Of a stretch of DNA of 17,094 nt, positions 7,080 to 15,353 are shown one piece after another. The notes beneath the pieces were generated by a model that worked only from the letters and a program-made list of their open reading frames with translations, was not told the DNA's origin and ran no database searches. Each line of letters begins with the position of its first letter. Position 1 is the first letter of the stretch. Source of the stretch: JBGZFC01 sp964346495 (GTDB lineage Bacteria; Bacteroidota; Bacteroidia; Bacteroidales; Dysgonomonadaceae); the NCBI GenBank assembly GCA_964346495.1, contig CAYFUW010000044.1:1-17094 (forward strand), written 5' to 3'. The translations under genes were made by a program, and so were the position numbers.

Positions 7080-8156
7080 ATGGCGATTAACGAAAAATAT
7101 ATGTTTCGATGCTTGCAGTTGGCAAAAAGAGGGCTTGGGCAGACTAAGCTAAATCCGCTTGTCGGTGCAGTTATCGTACACGATGATAAAATTATTGGCG
7201 AAGGGTTTCATCGGAAATATGGTGGTAATCATGCCGAGGTAAATGCCGTTGATTCGGTAAAAGATAGGAGTCTGTTGTCAAAATCGACTATGTATGTTTC
7301 GTTAGAGCCTTGTTCTCACCAAGGCAAAACTCCACCTTGTACTCAGCTGATTATCAATAATAAAATCCCAAAAGTTGTGGTTGCGGTTTTAGACCCAAAT
7401 CCCGTTGTTTCGGGCAGAGGTGTCGATTTTTTGCGAGAGAACGGTGTTGATGTTTCGGTGGGAATGTTGGAAAATGAAGCACGTGAATTGAATAAGGTTT
7501 TCTTTGTAAATCAGATTTATAAACGTCCATATATCACTCTGAAATGGGCGGAAAGTAGTGATGGTTTTATCGATATTGTCAGAGAGGATAACAGCACACC
7601 ACCTGCAAAATTATCTAATTCAATCACACAGTGTCTTTCTCACAAACTTAGAACCGAAAATTCGGGTATAATGATTGGTACCAATACGGCTTTGTTAGAT
7701 AACCCGCAACTGACAGCAAGAAAATGGTTCGGCGATAATCCTGTTAGAGTTGTGATTGACAAAGAGAACAAAATACCACACACTTTTTCGATTTTTAACG
7801 ACCAGGCAAAAACAATTGTTTTCACGCAAAATGCGCTTGACCCGAAAATCAATTTATTCAATAATGCAAATGTAATTGAAAAACAGATAGATTTTTCGGG
7901 CGATACCAACAGACAGATTTTAGACTGTTTGTATGAAGAGGGCGTTAATTCGGTGATAATAGAGGGTGGAACACAGCTACTTACGTCATTTGTCGATAAA
8001 AATATGTGGGATGAGGCATTTGTGGAAATATCAGATAAAAAACTTGTAAACGGGGTCAAGTCGCCCGCTATAGATGGCGAAAAAATGGCTGTAAAAACAT
8101 ATTGCGGCTCCATTAGAATTCATTTAAAGAATAAAATAACTCGAAATTTTCTTTAA
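7080..8156 (+). CDS. ribD: Bifunctional riboflavin deaminase/reductase RibD
   Basis: Carries out two successive riboflavin steps: deamination of the diaminopyrimidine made by GTP cyclohydrolase II, then NADPH-dependent reduction of the ribosyl side chain. The 358-residue protein has an N-terminal cytidine-deaminase-like domain (about 1-145), with zinc site H51-A-E53 and the PCSHQGKTPPC motif (C78, C87), and a C-terminal reductase domain (about 149-358), with RPYITLKWAESSDG (149-162), GTNTALLDNPQLTAR (200-214) and VIIEGGTQLL (292-301). Both halves look intact. Its start is 32 bp from the divergent prmC start. No clear TAnnTTTG element was found on this strand upstream. The next gene has its own promoter, so ribD may be monocistronic. 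Confidence 0.96.
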   Translation: MAINEKYMFRCLQLAKRGLGQTKLNPLVGAVIVHDDKIIGEGFHRKYGGNHAEVNAVDSVKDRSLLSKSTMYVSLEPCSHQGKTPPCTQLIINNKIPKVVVAVLDPNPVVSGRGVDFLRENGVDVSVGMLENEARELNKVFFVNQIYKRPYITLKWAESSDGFIDIVREDNSTPPAKLSNSITQCLSHKLRTENSGIMIGTNTALLDNPQLTARKWFGDNPVRVVIDKENKIPHTFSIFNDQAKTIVFTQNALDPKINLFNNANVIEKQIDFSGDTNRQILDCLYEEGVNSVIIEGGTQLLTSFVDKNMWDEAFVEISDKKLVNGVKSPAIDGEKMAVKTYCGSIRIHLKNKITRNFL

Positions 8157-8193
8157 ATAACTTTTTTAGTATGGAAATAGCCAAAAATATTTC

Positions 8194-8201
8194 TACTTTT
8201 G
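8194..8201 (+). promoter_or_regulatory. Probable -7 element for the DUF6242-type lipoprotein gene
   Basis: TACTTTTG matches TAnnTTTG exactly. The -33 region near 8171-8175 is weak (atgg rather than ttg). The predicted start near 8208 leaves a leader of about 38 bases before the ATG at 8246. Confidence 0.5.
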
Positions 8202-8245
8202 TAGAGTTTAATTAAACAATTTAGAACAATCTTTATTTGAAACCA

Positions 8246-9709
8246 ATGACAATAAAATATTTTCTTAAAGGTCTTATTATTACCACTTTGGTTGTGATGT
8301 TGTCTTCATGTTTGGGTGGAGGTGCAGGGCAAACCAATGCGGATTTATCGTCTGATGCACAAATTTACCGTATCTCATTTTCGTCTAAAACTGATTCTAC
8401 CTGGGCATTGCAGTCCACTTCATTCACAATAGACCAAATTAATAAAACAATATTTAACAGAGACTCCTTACCCTATCTTTTCCATGTTGATAGTGTAAAG
8501 CTGAATCTTGTAGGGGGAAGTGCAGGGTCTTTTTCAAAGGTTGTTATTAATCTGAAAAATCCTGACAGTACTTACACCTGGAACTTAACAGACTCTGTGT
8601 ATTTGTCAAGAATAGCATCTATTGAAACAACTTCTGCCGATGGAGCAACATCGCGTTTGTATCAATTTACGCTAAATGTTCATCAACACGATCCAAATAT
8701 TATTCAATGGTACCTGTTGGCTCAAAATTATCATATTCCAACTACAGTAAGTGACCAAAAAACTGTGTTGATGGGTAATAGATTTTTCACCTATTTTAAA
8801 TCGGGAAGTTCTGTTTATGCCATGTCTTCTTCGGCAGAAGATGGCACTATGTGGAATTCTGAAAACATTTCAGGACTACCTGCAAATATTCGTATAAACA
8901 GTATAGTTTCGTTGCAGAACAAATCTCAAGATGTTTGTTATGCACTCGATGAAAACAACAAACTTTATAAATCGCTGAACGGTTACTATTGGACCGAATT
9001 GGCAACTGAATATCCTTTAGTTTCTATATACGGAAAGCTCCCTTCTGCAGCCGGAGATTTTGCCATTCTAACGGTAATAGAGTTTGAAGGCCAAAAAAGG
9101 TATGCTAAAACAACAGACTTTTCATCGTTTGAGGTGATGAACATTGTTCCTGACGGAATTCCTGTGTCTGACTTTGCATCATTACGCATTGAAAACCCGG
9201 ATACATACTCGGCAAAATATATTCTTTTGTCAGGTGGAACAAAGAGAGATTCGACAGAGAATAACCAAATATGGTTACTGCAAGAGAATAGAAATGAGAT
9301 TAAAAATGTGGTAATCCCCAATCAATCAGGATTTGATTTTCACAACAACACTCTATTCTGGTACGACAACACCTTGTATCTTCTTATAAGACAGAAAGTA
9401 ATTGTCGAGACAGAAGAAGGTGAAACCAGTGAAGAGGGAGAAAACGGTGAAACTACCGGAGAGACAAAAAGACGAAGAGAAGGGGAAGAGGAATTTTTTG
9501 AAAATGTACTTTACACATCACCCGATTATGGATTGAGATGGTATAAAGCCGGCTTAAATCAGGCATTGCCGGAAGAGTTTGTCGATAGGACAAATACCAC
9601 CATAATCACAGATGATAAAAACTTTATATGGATATTCGGCGGAGTATCCAATGCACAACAAATTTCGGAAGCGTGGCGAGGCAGGCTAAACAAATTGGCA
9701 ATTGACTAA
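8246..9709 (+). CDS. DUF6242-type lipoprotein, probable beta-propeller
   Basis: A 487-residue protein of unknown function. The N-terminus is a lipoprotein signal: charged start, hydrophobic core and lipobox LSSC followed by a glycine-rich stretch (CLGGGAG), so it should be lipid-anchored outside the inner membrane and perhaps exported to the surface. I assign it to the Bacteroidota DUF6242 family from memory of its opening (SxDAQIYRISFS, then a DSLPY segment) and of its genome position; no search was run. The C-terminal half repeats Ser/Tyr/Trp-rich blades (e.g. LYKSLNGYYWTEL, LYTSPDYGLRWYKAG), suggesting a BNR/Asp-box-like propeller. Between two of these lies an acidic low-complexity insert at about 388-418. 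I chose the ATG at 8246; a TTG at 8237 would add three residues. Confidence 0.75.
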   Translation: MTIKYFLKGLIITTLVVMLSSCLGGGAGQTNADLSSDAQIYRISFSSKTDSTWALQSTSFTIDQINKTIFNRDSLPYLFHVDSVKLNLVGGSAGSFSKVVINLKNPDSTYTWNLTDSVYLSRIASIETTSADGATSRLYQFTLNVHQHDPNIIQWYLLAQNYHIPTTVSDQKTVLMGNRFFTYFKSGSSVYAMSSSAEDGTMWNSENISGLPANIRINSIVSLQNKSQDVCYALDENNKLYKSLNGYYWTELATEYPLVSIYGKLPSAAGDFAILTVIEFEGQKRYAKTTDFSSFEVMNIVPDGIPVSDFASLRIENPDTYSAKYILLSGGTKRDSTENNQIWLLQENRNEIKNVVIPNQSGFDFHNNTLFWYDNTLYLLIRQKVIVETEEGETSEEGENGETTGETKRRREGEEEFFENVLYTSPDYGLRWYKAGLNQALPEEFVDRTNTTIITDDKNFIWIFGGVSNAQQISEAWRGRLNKLAID

Positions 9710-9723
9710 CGATTTGTACTTTG
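9695..9723 (+). promoter_or_regulatory. Possible promoter for the DUF6089-uppS-bamA run
   Basis: TTG at 9695-9697 is followed after 19 bp by TACTTTG at 9717-9723, which is one base short of TAnnTTTG. The -33 lies within the end of the preceding gene. A second imperfect candidate, TTGTTTTG, sits at 9771-9778. Neither is an exact match. Confidence 0.35.
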
Positions 9724-9793
9724 CAAATAATTTATATCATTTTTTTTCGTTAAGGAATAGATGAACATAGTTGTTTTGCAAATATAAAGAGAG

Positions 9794-10507
9794 ATGAAAA
9801 GATTTATTTCAATATCACTTATATTTTTTGTTTGCTATCTGGTTGCTTTACAAAAATCGATAGCGCAAGAGTATAAGTATGAATTTGGTGCTGCTGCAGG
9901 AACAACATTCTATATGGGTGATGCAAACAAAACCAAATTTTTTCAAAGTCCCGGCATTGCCGGTGGAGTTTTTTTTAGACACAATATAAACTTTCACTGG
10001 GCAATAAAGGGTAATTTGTTAGGAGGAAATATCTCTGGAAACAGTGCCAATAGCGGATATATATTTCCACATGACAATCACGCTTCGTTTAACAGATTCT
10101 TAGTTGACTTGGGTGGTCAGATTGAATTCAACTTTTTTCCCTATAGCGATATGTACACCTATATGAACACTAAGCGCTACACTCCCTACATTTTTACGGG
10201 GGCAGGAGCAACTTTCGCTACAGGAAACAAACTGTTTTTCAATGGTTATGTTCCTATTGGTTTGGGATTTAAGTATAAATTGAAAAACAGGCTGAATATT
10301 GGTGTGGAGTTCTCACTCAAAAAACTTTTCGGAGATGATTTGGATGTTACCGAAAAGGATACTGACTGGAGCTTAGATTCACCTTACGGAATAAAGAGCA
10401 GTTTTTTTAAGAATCAAGACTGGTACTCAATAACTATGGTATTTATAACATGGGATTTTGGATTAAGAGAAGACCCGTGTTGCGGACAACGTCCCAATAA
10501 AAAATAA
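9794..10507 (+). CDS. DUF6089-type outer-membrane beta-barrel protein
   Basis: A 237-residue exported protein. The signal peptide runs to SIA-Q (cleavage after residue 24). The mature part consists of alternating amphipathic strands rich in Gly and aromatics (YEFGAAAGTTFYMGD, TPYIFTGAGATFATG, LNIGVEFSLKKLFGDD), as expected of a small porin-like barrel. In Bacteroidota this family sits directly before uppS and bamA, as here, but its function is unknown to me. The YMGDAN segment near the mature N-terminus resembles that family. The C-terminus (EDPCCGQRPNKK) carries a Cys pair and does not end in a typical aromatic beta-signal, so the last barrel strand is probably the preceding SITMVFITWDFGL. 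The stop is 5 bp before the uppS start, so the two are cotranscribed. Confidence 0.82.
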   Translation: MKRFISISLIFFVCYLVALQKSIAQEYKYEFGAAAGTTFYMGDANKTKFFQSPGIAGGVFFRHNINFHWAIKGNLLGGNISGNSANSGYIFPHDNHASFNRFLVDLGGQIEFNFFPYSDMYTYMNTKRYTPYIFTGAGATFATGNKLFFNGYVPIGLGFKYKLKNRLNIGVEFSLKKLFGDDLDVTEKDTDWSLDSPYGIKSSFFKNQDWYSITMVFITWDFGLREDPCCGQRPNKK

Positions 10508-10512
10508 GAACT

Positions 10513-11262
10513 ATGCTTTCGTTAAAAGATTTAGATAACAAACATATTCCCGAACACATTGCAATCATCATGGATGGCAATGGCAGATGGGCAAAGAGCA
10601 GAAACTTAGAGCGTGCGGAAGGGCATCGCGAAGGAGTTACTGCCGTTCGTAAAACTGTGGAGGCAGCTGACGAAGCAGGTGTAAAATATTTGACTCTTTA
10701 CGCATTCTCTACCGAAAACTGGAACAGACCTGACGAAGAGGTGGAGGCATTGATGGAGTTGATGGTCTATGCAATAACAAAGGAGATAGAAAGTCTTAAG
10801 AAAAACGATGTAAAACTAACAGTTATTGGCGATATAGACAGACTTCCGGCAAAGACCAGAAGTGTGTTGATTAATTGCATAGAAGAGACATCAAACGGTA
10901 AAGGTTTGAATATGGTGCTTGCATTGAGTTACTCTTCTCGTTGGGAGATTACCGATGCAGTAAAGAGGATGAGTTTGGATGTGAAAAACGGAAATTTAAA
11001 AGAGAGCGACATCACCGAAGAGAAGGTTTCGGAATATCTGGCAACAAAGTCTATACCTGACCCGGACTTACTGATAAGAACAGGTGGTGAGCTTCGTATA
11101 AGCAATTTCCTTTTATGGCAATCGGCATATACCGAACTCTATTTTACCGATACCTATTGGCCCGATTTCGGACAAAATGAGCTATTTAAAGCTATTTTAG
11201 AATATAACAATCGCGAAAGAAGATTTGGAAAAACAAGCGAACAGATAAACACTGAACAGTAA
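10513..11262 (+). CDS. uppS: Undecaprenyl diphosphate synthase (isoprenyl transferase)
   Basis: Condenses isopentenyl diphosphate onto farnesyl diphosphate in cis to make the C55 carrier lipid used for peptidoglycan and surface polysaccharides. The 249-residue cytoplasmic enzyme shows the catalytic block IMDGNGRWA (19-27, D21), GHREG (37-41), LYAFSTENWNRP (62-73), and the IPP-binding block RTGGELRISNFLLW (189-202). All conserved residues I would check are there. It is placed between a small barrel protein and bamA, a common Bacteroidota arrangement tying carrier-lipid supply to outer-membrane assembly. The gap to bamA is 55 bp with no recognisable promoter, so it probably runs on into bamA. 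Confidence 0.97.
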   Translation: MLSLKDLDNKHIPEHIAIIMDGNGRWAKSRNLERAEGHREGVTAVRKTVEAADEAGVKYLTLYAFSTENWNRPDEEVEALMELMVYAITKEIESLKKNDVKLTVIGDIDRLPAKTRSVLINCIEETSNGKGLNMVLALSYSSRWEITDAVKRMSLDVKNGNLKESDITEEKVSEYLATKSIPDPDLLIRTGGELRISNFLLWQSAYTELYFTDTYWPDFGQNELFKAILEYNNRERRFGKTSEQINTEQ

Positions 11263-11317
11263 TAAACTATATAAACGTTTCAAAAAAAGATTTATAGCGA
11301 AACGATAAAATACAACT

Positions 11318-14014
11318 ATGTTGAAGAGAAATTTCTTTTGGCTAACAATACTATTTTTAATAGGATTTCATACTATTGCCTTTGGGCAAAACGCTGTACT
11401 TAATACCGTTATAGCTCATGCTGCGGATACAGTTAAAACATCTCATGCATCAGGTGAAATTGATCCTGTAGTCAACTACAGTGCTACTCCGCGCAAATAT
11501 ATTATTGCCGATATTGATGTTTCGGGAGTCGAAGGGACTATGTATGAAGCACAAGAGTTTGTATTGGTAGGCTTCTCAGGATTGGCAAAAGGGCAAGAGA
11601 TTCAAATTCCCGGAGAAGAGGTTACAAATGCCGTAAAAAGATTTTGGAAACAGGGACTTTTTTCTGATATAAAAATTCTTCAAACCAGAATTGATGGTGA
11701 CAGCGTTTGGCTCGAGATAAAACTTAAAGACCGCCCCCGTGTTTCGGATATCCGTTTTAAAGGGATGAAGAAAGGGGAGCAAGAGGACATTGAAAAGAAA
11801 ATCAGCGTAGTAAAAGGAAACCAGATTACTCCAAACCAGATAAAGACTGCAGAAACAATAATCAAAGAATATTTTAAGGAGAAAGGTTTTGGCGAAGCAG
11901 TAGTTTCAATCAATGAACGTCAGGATATAAGTGCACAAAACGAAATTATTCTGGAGATTAATGTTGATAAAAAGGAAAAAATAAAAGTTAACAAGATAAA
12001 TATCGCAGGAAACGAATCGCTCAGTACTCGAAAATTGAAATGGGCGATGAAGAAAACCAACGAAAAACGAAACTTGTTGCATCTCTTCAGGTCTAAGAAG
12101 TTTGTTGATGATTTGTATGAAGAGGATAAAAAGAACTTTATCAATAAATATCACGAGTATGGTTACAGAGATGCAGAAATAGTTCAAGATACGGTTTATA
12201 AGCACGATGAAAAAACCGTGAACATCAACATAAAAGTTGAAGAGGGACCGCTGTATCATATTCGTTCTATAAATTGGGTGGGAAATACTCAGTATAACTC
12301 GTACGACCTGAATAGAATACTCAATATGAAAAGTGGCGATGTTTACAATCAGAAAAAACTTTACGAGAGACTCTTAACAGATGAAGATGCAGTTGTGAAC
12401 TTGTATCAAAACAACGGTTATCTTTTTTCTCGTATCGACCCGATTGAGATAAATATCGAAAACGACTCGGTTGATTTGGAACTTCGTGTTATTGAAGGAA
12501 CAAAGGCTACTATAAAAAATGTAACTATTCAAGGAAACGACAGACTCTATGAAAACGTTATCCGCAGAGAGTTGCGTACAAAACCGGGAGCTGTTTACAG
12601 TAAGGAAGATATAATTCGTTCAATCAGAGAGATTGCACAAACAGGACACTTCGACCCTGAAAACATGCAACCCGATATTGTTCCAAATCCGGAAGATGGA
12701 ACAGTAAACATTGGTTATCCGCTTACATCTAAAGGAAATGACCAAATTGAGTTCTCGGCGGGGTGGGGACCAACCGGATTGGTTGGGAAATTGAGTCTGA
12801 AACTCAATAACTTCTCTTTGAAAAACATGTTTAATCCATCTTCTTACAAAGGAATTATCCCCCAGGGTGAAGGTCAAACACTTATATTAAGTGCGCAAAC
12901 AAACGGAAGATACTATCAGTCGTATCAATTCTCTTTTATCGAACCATGGTTTGGAGGTAAGAGACCAAATAATTTTTCGTTAAATGCTTATTACTCAAGG
13001 TTTACAGGATTAAGAAGCGATATTTATAACCAAAGCTTGTATTACGACCCTTATATGTATGGCGGTGGAATGTATGGTGGAATGTACAGCCCTTATGGAA
13101 TGTATAACAGCCAAATGTATGAACAAGCTATGCTAAATGCGATGGACCCTGATCAAATTTTTGAAATGATAGGTACTTCCATTGGTTATGGTAAACGTTT
13201 AAGTTGGCCCGATGACTATTTCTACGTACAAGCCGAATTGGGTTATCAGCGTTATAATCTGAAAAACTGGAGTAGGGGATGGAATAATTTCCCGTTTAGT
13301 ACAGGAGCGAGCAATAGTATCTCCTTAAACCTGACTTTTGCAAGAAACTCTATAGATAATCCTATCTACACACGTACCGGATCGCAGTTTTCTCTAAACC
13401 TGAATATCACGCCGCCGTTCTCTCTGTTCGATAATATAGATTACGCGGCAATGGAGAACAACAATCCCGATAAATACAAATGGAACGAGTTTCATAAATG
13501 GAAGTTCAAAGCAAGAACATACACAGCTCTTACTTCGTTATCAGTAACAAGAACGCCAGTTGTAGCTACAAGAGTTGAATTTGGCTTCTTGGGACACTAC
13601 AACCGTCATAAACTGACACCTTTCGAAACATTCGAGATGGGTGGAGACGGAATGTCGGGATACTCAATGTCTTTCGCAACAGAACAGATAGCATTGCGCG
13701 GATATGAAAACAACTCTATCGGTCTTCAGGGAAGAGCTTACACCAGACTTGGACTTGAGTTGCGTTATCCGGTTGTGTTACAACCCAACTCTACAATTTA
13801 TGTACTTACATTTGTTGAAGCAGGTAATACATGGCAAAGAATAAACAATTTCAATCCGTTCGATTTGAAACGCTCTGCCGGAGTAGGTGCACGTATCTTC
13901 CTGCCAATGGTTGGTCTTATGGGTGTTGACTGGGCATACGGTTTTGACCCGATACTTGGCAGCAGATCTAATTCCGGTGGCAAGTTCTCTTTTGTGCTTG
14001 GTCAGGAGTTCTAA
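11318..14014 (+). CDS. bamA: Outer membrane protein assembly factor BamA
   Basis: The essential Omp85 protein that inserts beta-barrels into the outer membrane. 898 residues: signal peptide to about residue 23 (AFG-Q), an N-terminal extension, several POTRA domains over about 50-430 (each with the beta-alpha-alpha-beta-beta pattern; e.g. DVSGVEGTMY, KINIAGNESLSTRKLKWAMK, VTIQGNDRLYENVIRREL), then the C-terminal barrel. The L6 motif appears as LRGYENNSIG (the VRGF-type lid), and the protein ends in a beta-signal with terminal Phe (FSFVLGQEF). It is longer than E. coli BamA (about 810), as is usual in Bacteroidota. An odd Met/Gly/Tyr-rich insertion lies at about 576-605. It is followed, after 134 bp, by two Skp-like genes. 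Confidence 0.96.
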   Translation: MLKRNFFWLTILFLIGFHTIAFGQNAVLNTVIAHAADTVKTSHASGEIDPVVNYSATPRKYIIADIDVSGVEGTMYEAQEFVLVGFSGLAKGQEIQIPGEEVTNAVKRFWKQGLFSDIKILQTRIDGDSVWLEIKLKDRPRVSDIRFKGMKKGEQEDIEKKISVVKGNQITPNQIKTAETIIKEYFKEKGFGEAVVSINERQDISAQNEIILEINVDKKEKIKVNKINIAGNESLSTRKLKWAMKKTNEKRNLLHLFRSKKFVDDLYEEDKKNFINKYHEYGYRDAEIVQDTVYKHDEKTVNINIKVEEGPLYHIRSINWVGNTQYNSYDLNRILNMKSGDVYNQKKLYERLLTDEDAVVNLYQNNGYLFSRIDPIEINIENDSVDLELRVIEGTKATIKNVTIQGNDRLYENVIRRELRTKPGAVYSKEDIIRSIREIAQTGHFDPENMQPDIVPNPEDGTVNIGYPLTSKGNDQIEFSAGWGPTGLVGKLSLKLNNFSLKNMFNPSSYKGIIPQGEGQTLILSAQTNGRYYQSYQFSFIEPWFGGKRPNNFSLNAYYSRFTGLRSDIYNQSLYYDPYMYGGGMYGGMYSPYGMYNSQMYEQAMLNAMDPDQIFEMIGTSIGYGKRLSWPDDYFYVQAELGYQRYNLKNWSRGWNNFPFSTGASNSISLNLTFARNSIDNPIYTRTGSQFSLNLNITPPFSLFDNIDYAAMENNNPDKYKWNEFHKWKFKARTYTALTSLSVTRTPVVATRVEFGFLGHYNRHKLTPFETFEMGGDGMSGYSMSFATEQIALRGYENNSIGLQGRAYTRLGLELRYPVVLQPNSTIYVLTFVEAGNTWQRINNFNPFDLKRSAGVGARIFLPMVGLMGVDWAYGFDPILGSRSNSGGKFSFVLGQEF

Positions 14015-14148
14015 TAGAAGATATGCTTAACATGATTTAACTGACACAGCATAAACGATTACCAGGTTTTGGTGTCATTTATTATGTACAAGTTTAATCA
14101 AACTATAAACTGAGAAAGAAAAAAATAAATACAAACACTAAAAAAACA

Positions 14149-14667
14149 ATGAAAATGAAAAAAAGAATATCGTTAATCGGATTACTTCTGATAATGTTTG
14201 TATCCGGTAGTTTTGCACAAAAATATGCTCTTATAGATATGGAGTTTATACTAGGTAAAATACCTTCTTACGAAAACGGAAATCGTCAGCTTGAGAATGT
14301 ATCGAAACAGTGGCAGGCCGAAATAGATAAAATGGCTACAGAGGTAGAAGCGATGTACAAAAAATATCAGGCAGACCTTGTCTTCCTGGCAGGTGAAGCA
14401 AAAACAACGAGAGAAAACGAAATTGTAGCTAAAGAGAATGAAATTTCTGCATTGAGGAATAAATATTTCGGTCCCGAAGGTGAACTTTTTAAAAGACGTC
14501 AAGCCTTTATGAAGCCTATTCAAGACGATATTTACAATGCAGTAAAGGAGATTGCAACCGCCAATGGCTATCAGGTTGTGATAGACAGAGCATCGGCAAC
14601 ATCGGTTATTTTTGCATCTCCAAGTATAGATATTAGCAATCAGGTTCTGTCTAAATTAGGATATTAA
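14149..14667 (+). CDS. ompH: OmpH/Skp family periplasmic chaperone, first copy
   Basis: A 172-residue Skp-type chaperone that should hold unfolded outer-membrane proteins on their way to BamA. The signal peptide is cleaved after SFA (about residue 23). The mature protein opens with KYALIDMEFILGKIPSY, the conserved first strand and helix of the body domain. A long charged helix pair follows (about 45-125), with no Pro in the arms, and the C-terminal body strand GYQVVIDRASATSVIF closes the fold. ATG codons at 14149 and 14155 both fit; I used the first. The 134 bp upstream contain no exact TAnnTTTG, so it may be read from the bamA transcript. It is a paralogue of the next gene, clearly diverged. 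Confidence 0.92.
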   Translation: MKMKKRISLIGLLLIMFVSGSFAQKYALIDMEFILGKIPSYENGNRQLENVSKQWQAEIDKMATEVEAMYKKYQADLVFLAGEAKTTRENEIVAKENEISALRNKYFGPEGELFKRRQAFMKPIQDDIYNAVKEIATANGYQVVIDRASATSVIFASPSIDISNQVLSKLGY

Positions 14668-14680
14668 GCAAAAAAAGTAT

Positions 14681-14688
14681 TAACTTTG
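14681..14688 (+). promoter_or_regulatory. Probable -7 element for the second ompH
   Basis: TAACTTTG is an exact TAnnTTTG match in the 69-bp gap between the two ompH genes. No good TTG lies at the -33 position. The predicted start near 14695 gives a leader of about 42 bases. It suggests that the second copy can be expressed independently. Confidence 0.45.
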
Positions 14689-14736
14689 CATCCGATTTAT
14701 CGAGAATAAAACAAAATTAAATTTTATAATATTGAT

Positions 14737-15240
14737 ATGACAAAAAAATTAATTACACTACTTCTAGTGTTGGCGCCGGTTTTTGCTTTTGCACAAGACA
14801 AAATCGCGTTTATCAATTCACAAGAAGTTTTTAATGCTATGCCCGAGTTGGCAGATATCGAGTCGCAATTGACTAAAAAACAAGAGCAAATCTCAAAAGA
14901 TGGTCAAGCAATTGTTGATGAGTTCAATAAAAAAGCAGAAGAGTTTCAAAAAAGCGCAGCTACATCAAGCGATGCAGCTAAAGCTGACCAACAAAAACAG
15001 TTAGACCAATTGAACGAGAGATATCAGCTATTTGTTCAAAACAGTCAAAAAGAGGTACAAGAACTACAACAAAAGCTTTTAGCTCCTGTTTACCAAAAAA
15101 TAAATGATGCAATAAAATCGGTAGGCGAGGAAAAAGGTTATACCTATATTTTTGACCTTGCAGCAGGAAGCATTTTGTATCACAGTACAACAGCAACAGA
15201 TGCTACACCTTTTGTAAAAGCAAAATTGAGCATTAAATAA
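14737..15240 (+). CDS. ompH: OmpH/Skp family periplasmic chaperone, second copy
   Basis: A 167-residue second Skp-like chaperone. The signal peptide ends AFA-Q (cleavage after residue 19), then DKIAFINSQEVFNAMPEL, the usual start of the body domain. The arms (about 40-115) are a Gln/Lys/Glu-rich coiled coil (e.g. KADQQKQLDQLNE, KEVQELQQK). The C-terminal strand reads GYTYIFDLAAGSILY. Compared with the first copy it is richer in Gln and Ala and more like typical Skp. It probably acts with BamA, perhaps on a different client set (inference). An intrinsic terminator starts 28 bp after its stop, so it ends the envelope block. Confidence 0.93.
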   Translation: MTKKLITLLLVLAPVFAFAQDKIAFINSQEVFNAMPELADIESQLTKKQEQISKDGQAIVDEFNKKAEEFQKSAATSSDAAKADQQKQLDQLNERYQLFVQNSQKEVQELQQKLLAPVYQKINDAIKSVGEEKGYTYIFDLAAGSILYHSTTATDATPFVKAKLSIK

Positions 15241-15267
15241 GATAGCAAAGATATATCTTTAAAATAT

Positions 15268-15312
15268 AAAATCAGTTTGATATGGTGTAAGAACCAGTCA
15301 AACTGATTTTTT
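15268..15312 (+). terminator. Intrinsic terminator after ompH
   Basis: A perfect 13-bp stem (left arm 15268-15280, aaaatcagtttga; right arm 15298-15310) is followed by a T-run reaching 15312. The 17-nt loop can form a further tggt/acca pairing. It ends the uppS-bamA-ompH block. Confidence 0.9.
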
Positions 15313-15353
15313 TGTATCATCACGTTGAGTGGATTTTTATTTTGTAGTATGTT

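Noticed and set aside
7640..8113. Leftward 157-codon reading frame opposite ribD
   Set aside because: ribD is complete with all motifs in the other strand; the antisense product looks like a compositional shadow.
11906..12259. Leftward 117-codon reading frame inside bamA
   Set aside because: It is antisense to the POTRA region of an intact bamA, and its Phe/Ile-rich product is what reversed Lys/Asn codons give.
14042..14077. Hairpin tgacac/gtgtca after bamA as a terminator
   Set aside because: The stem is only 6 bp with a 24-nt loop and no T-run, so it is within chance expectation.
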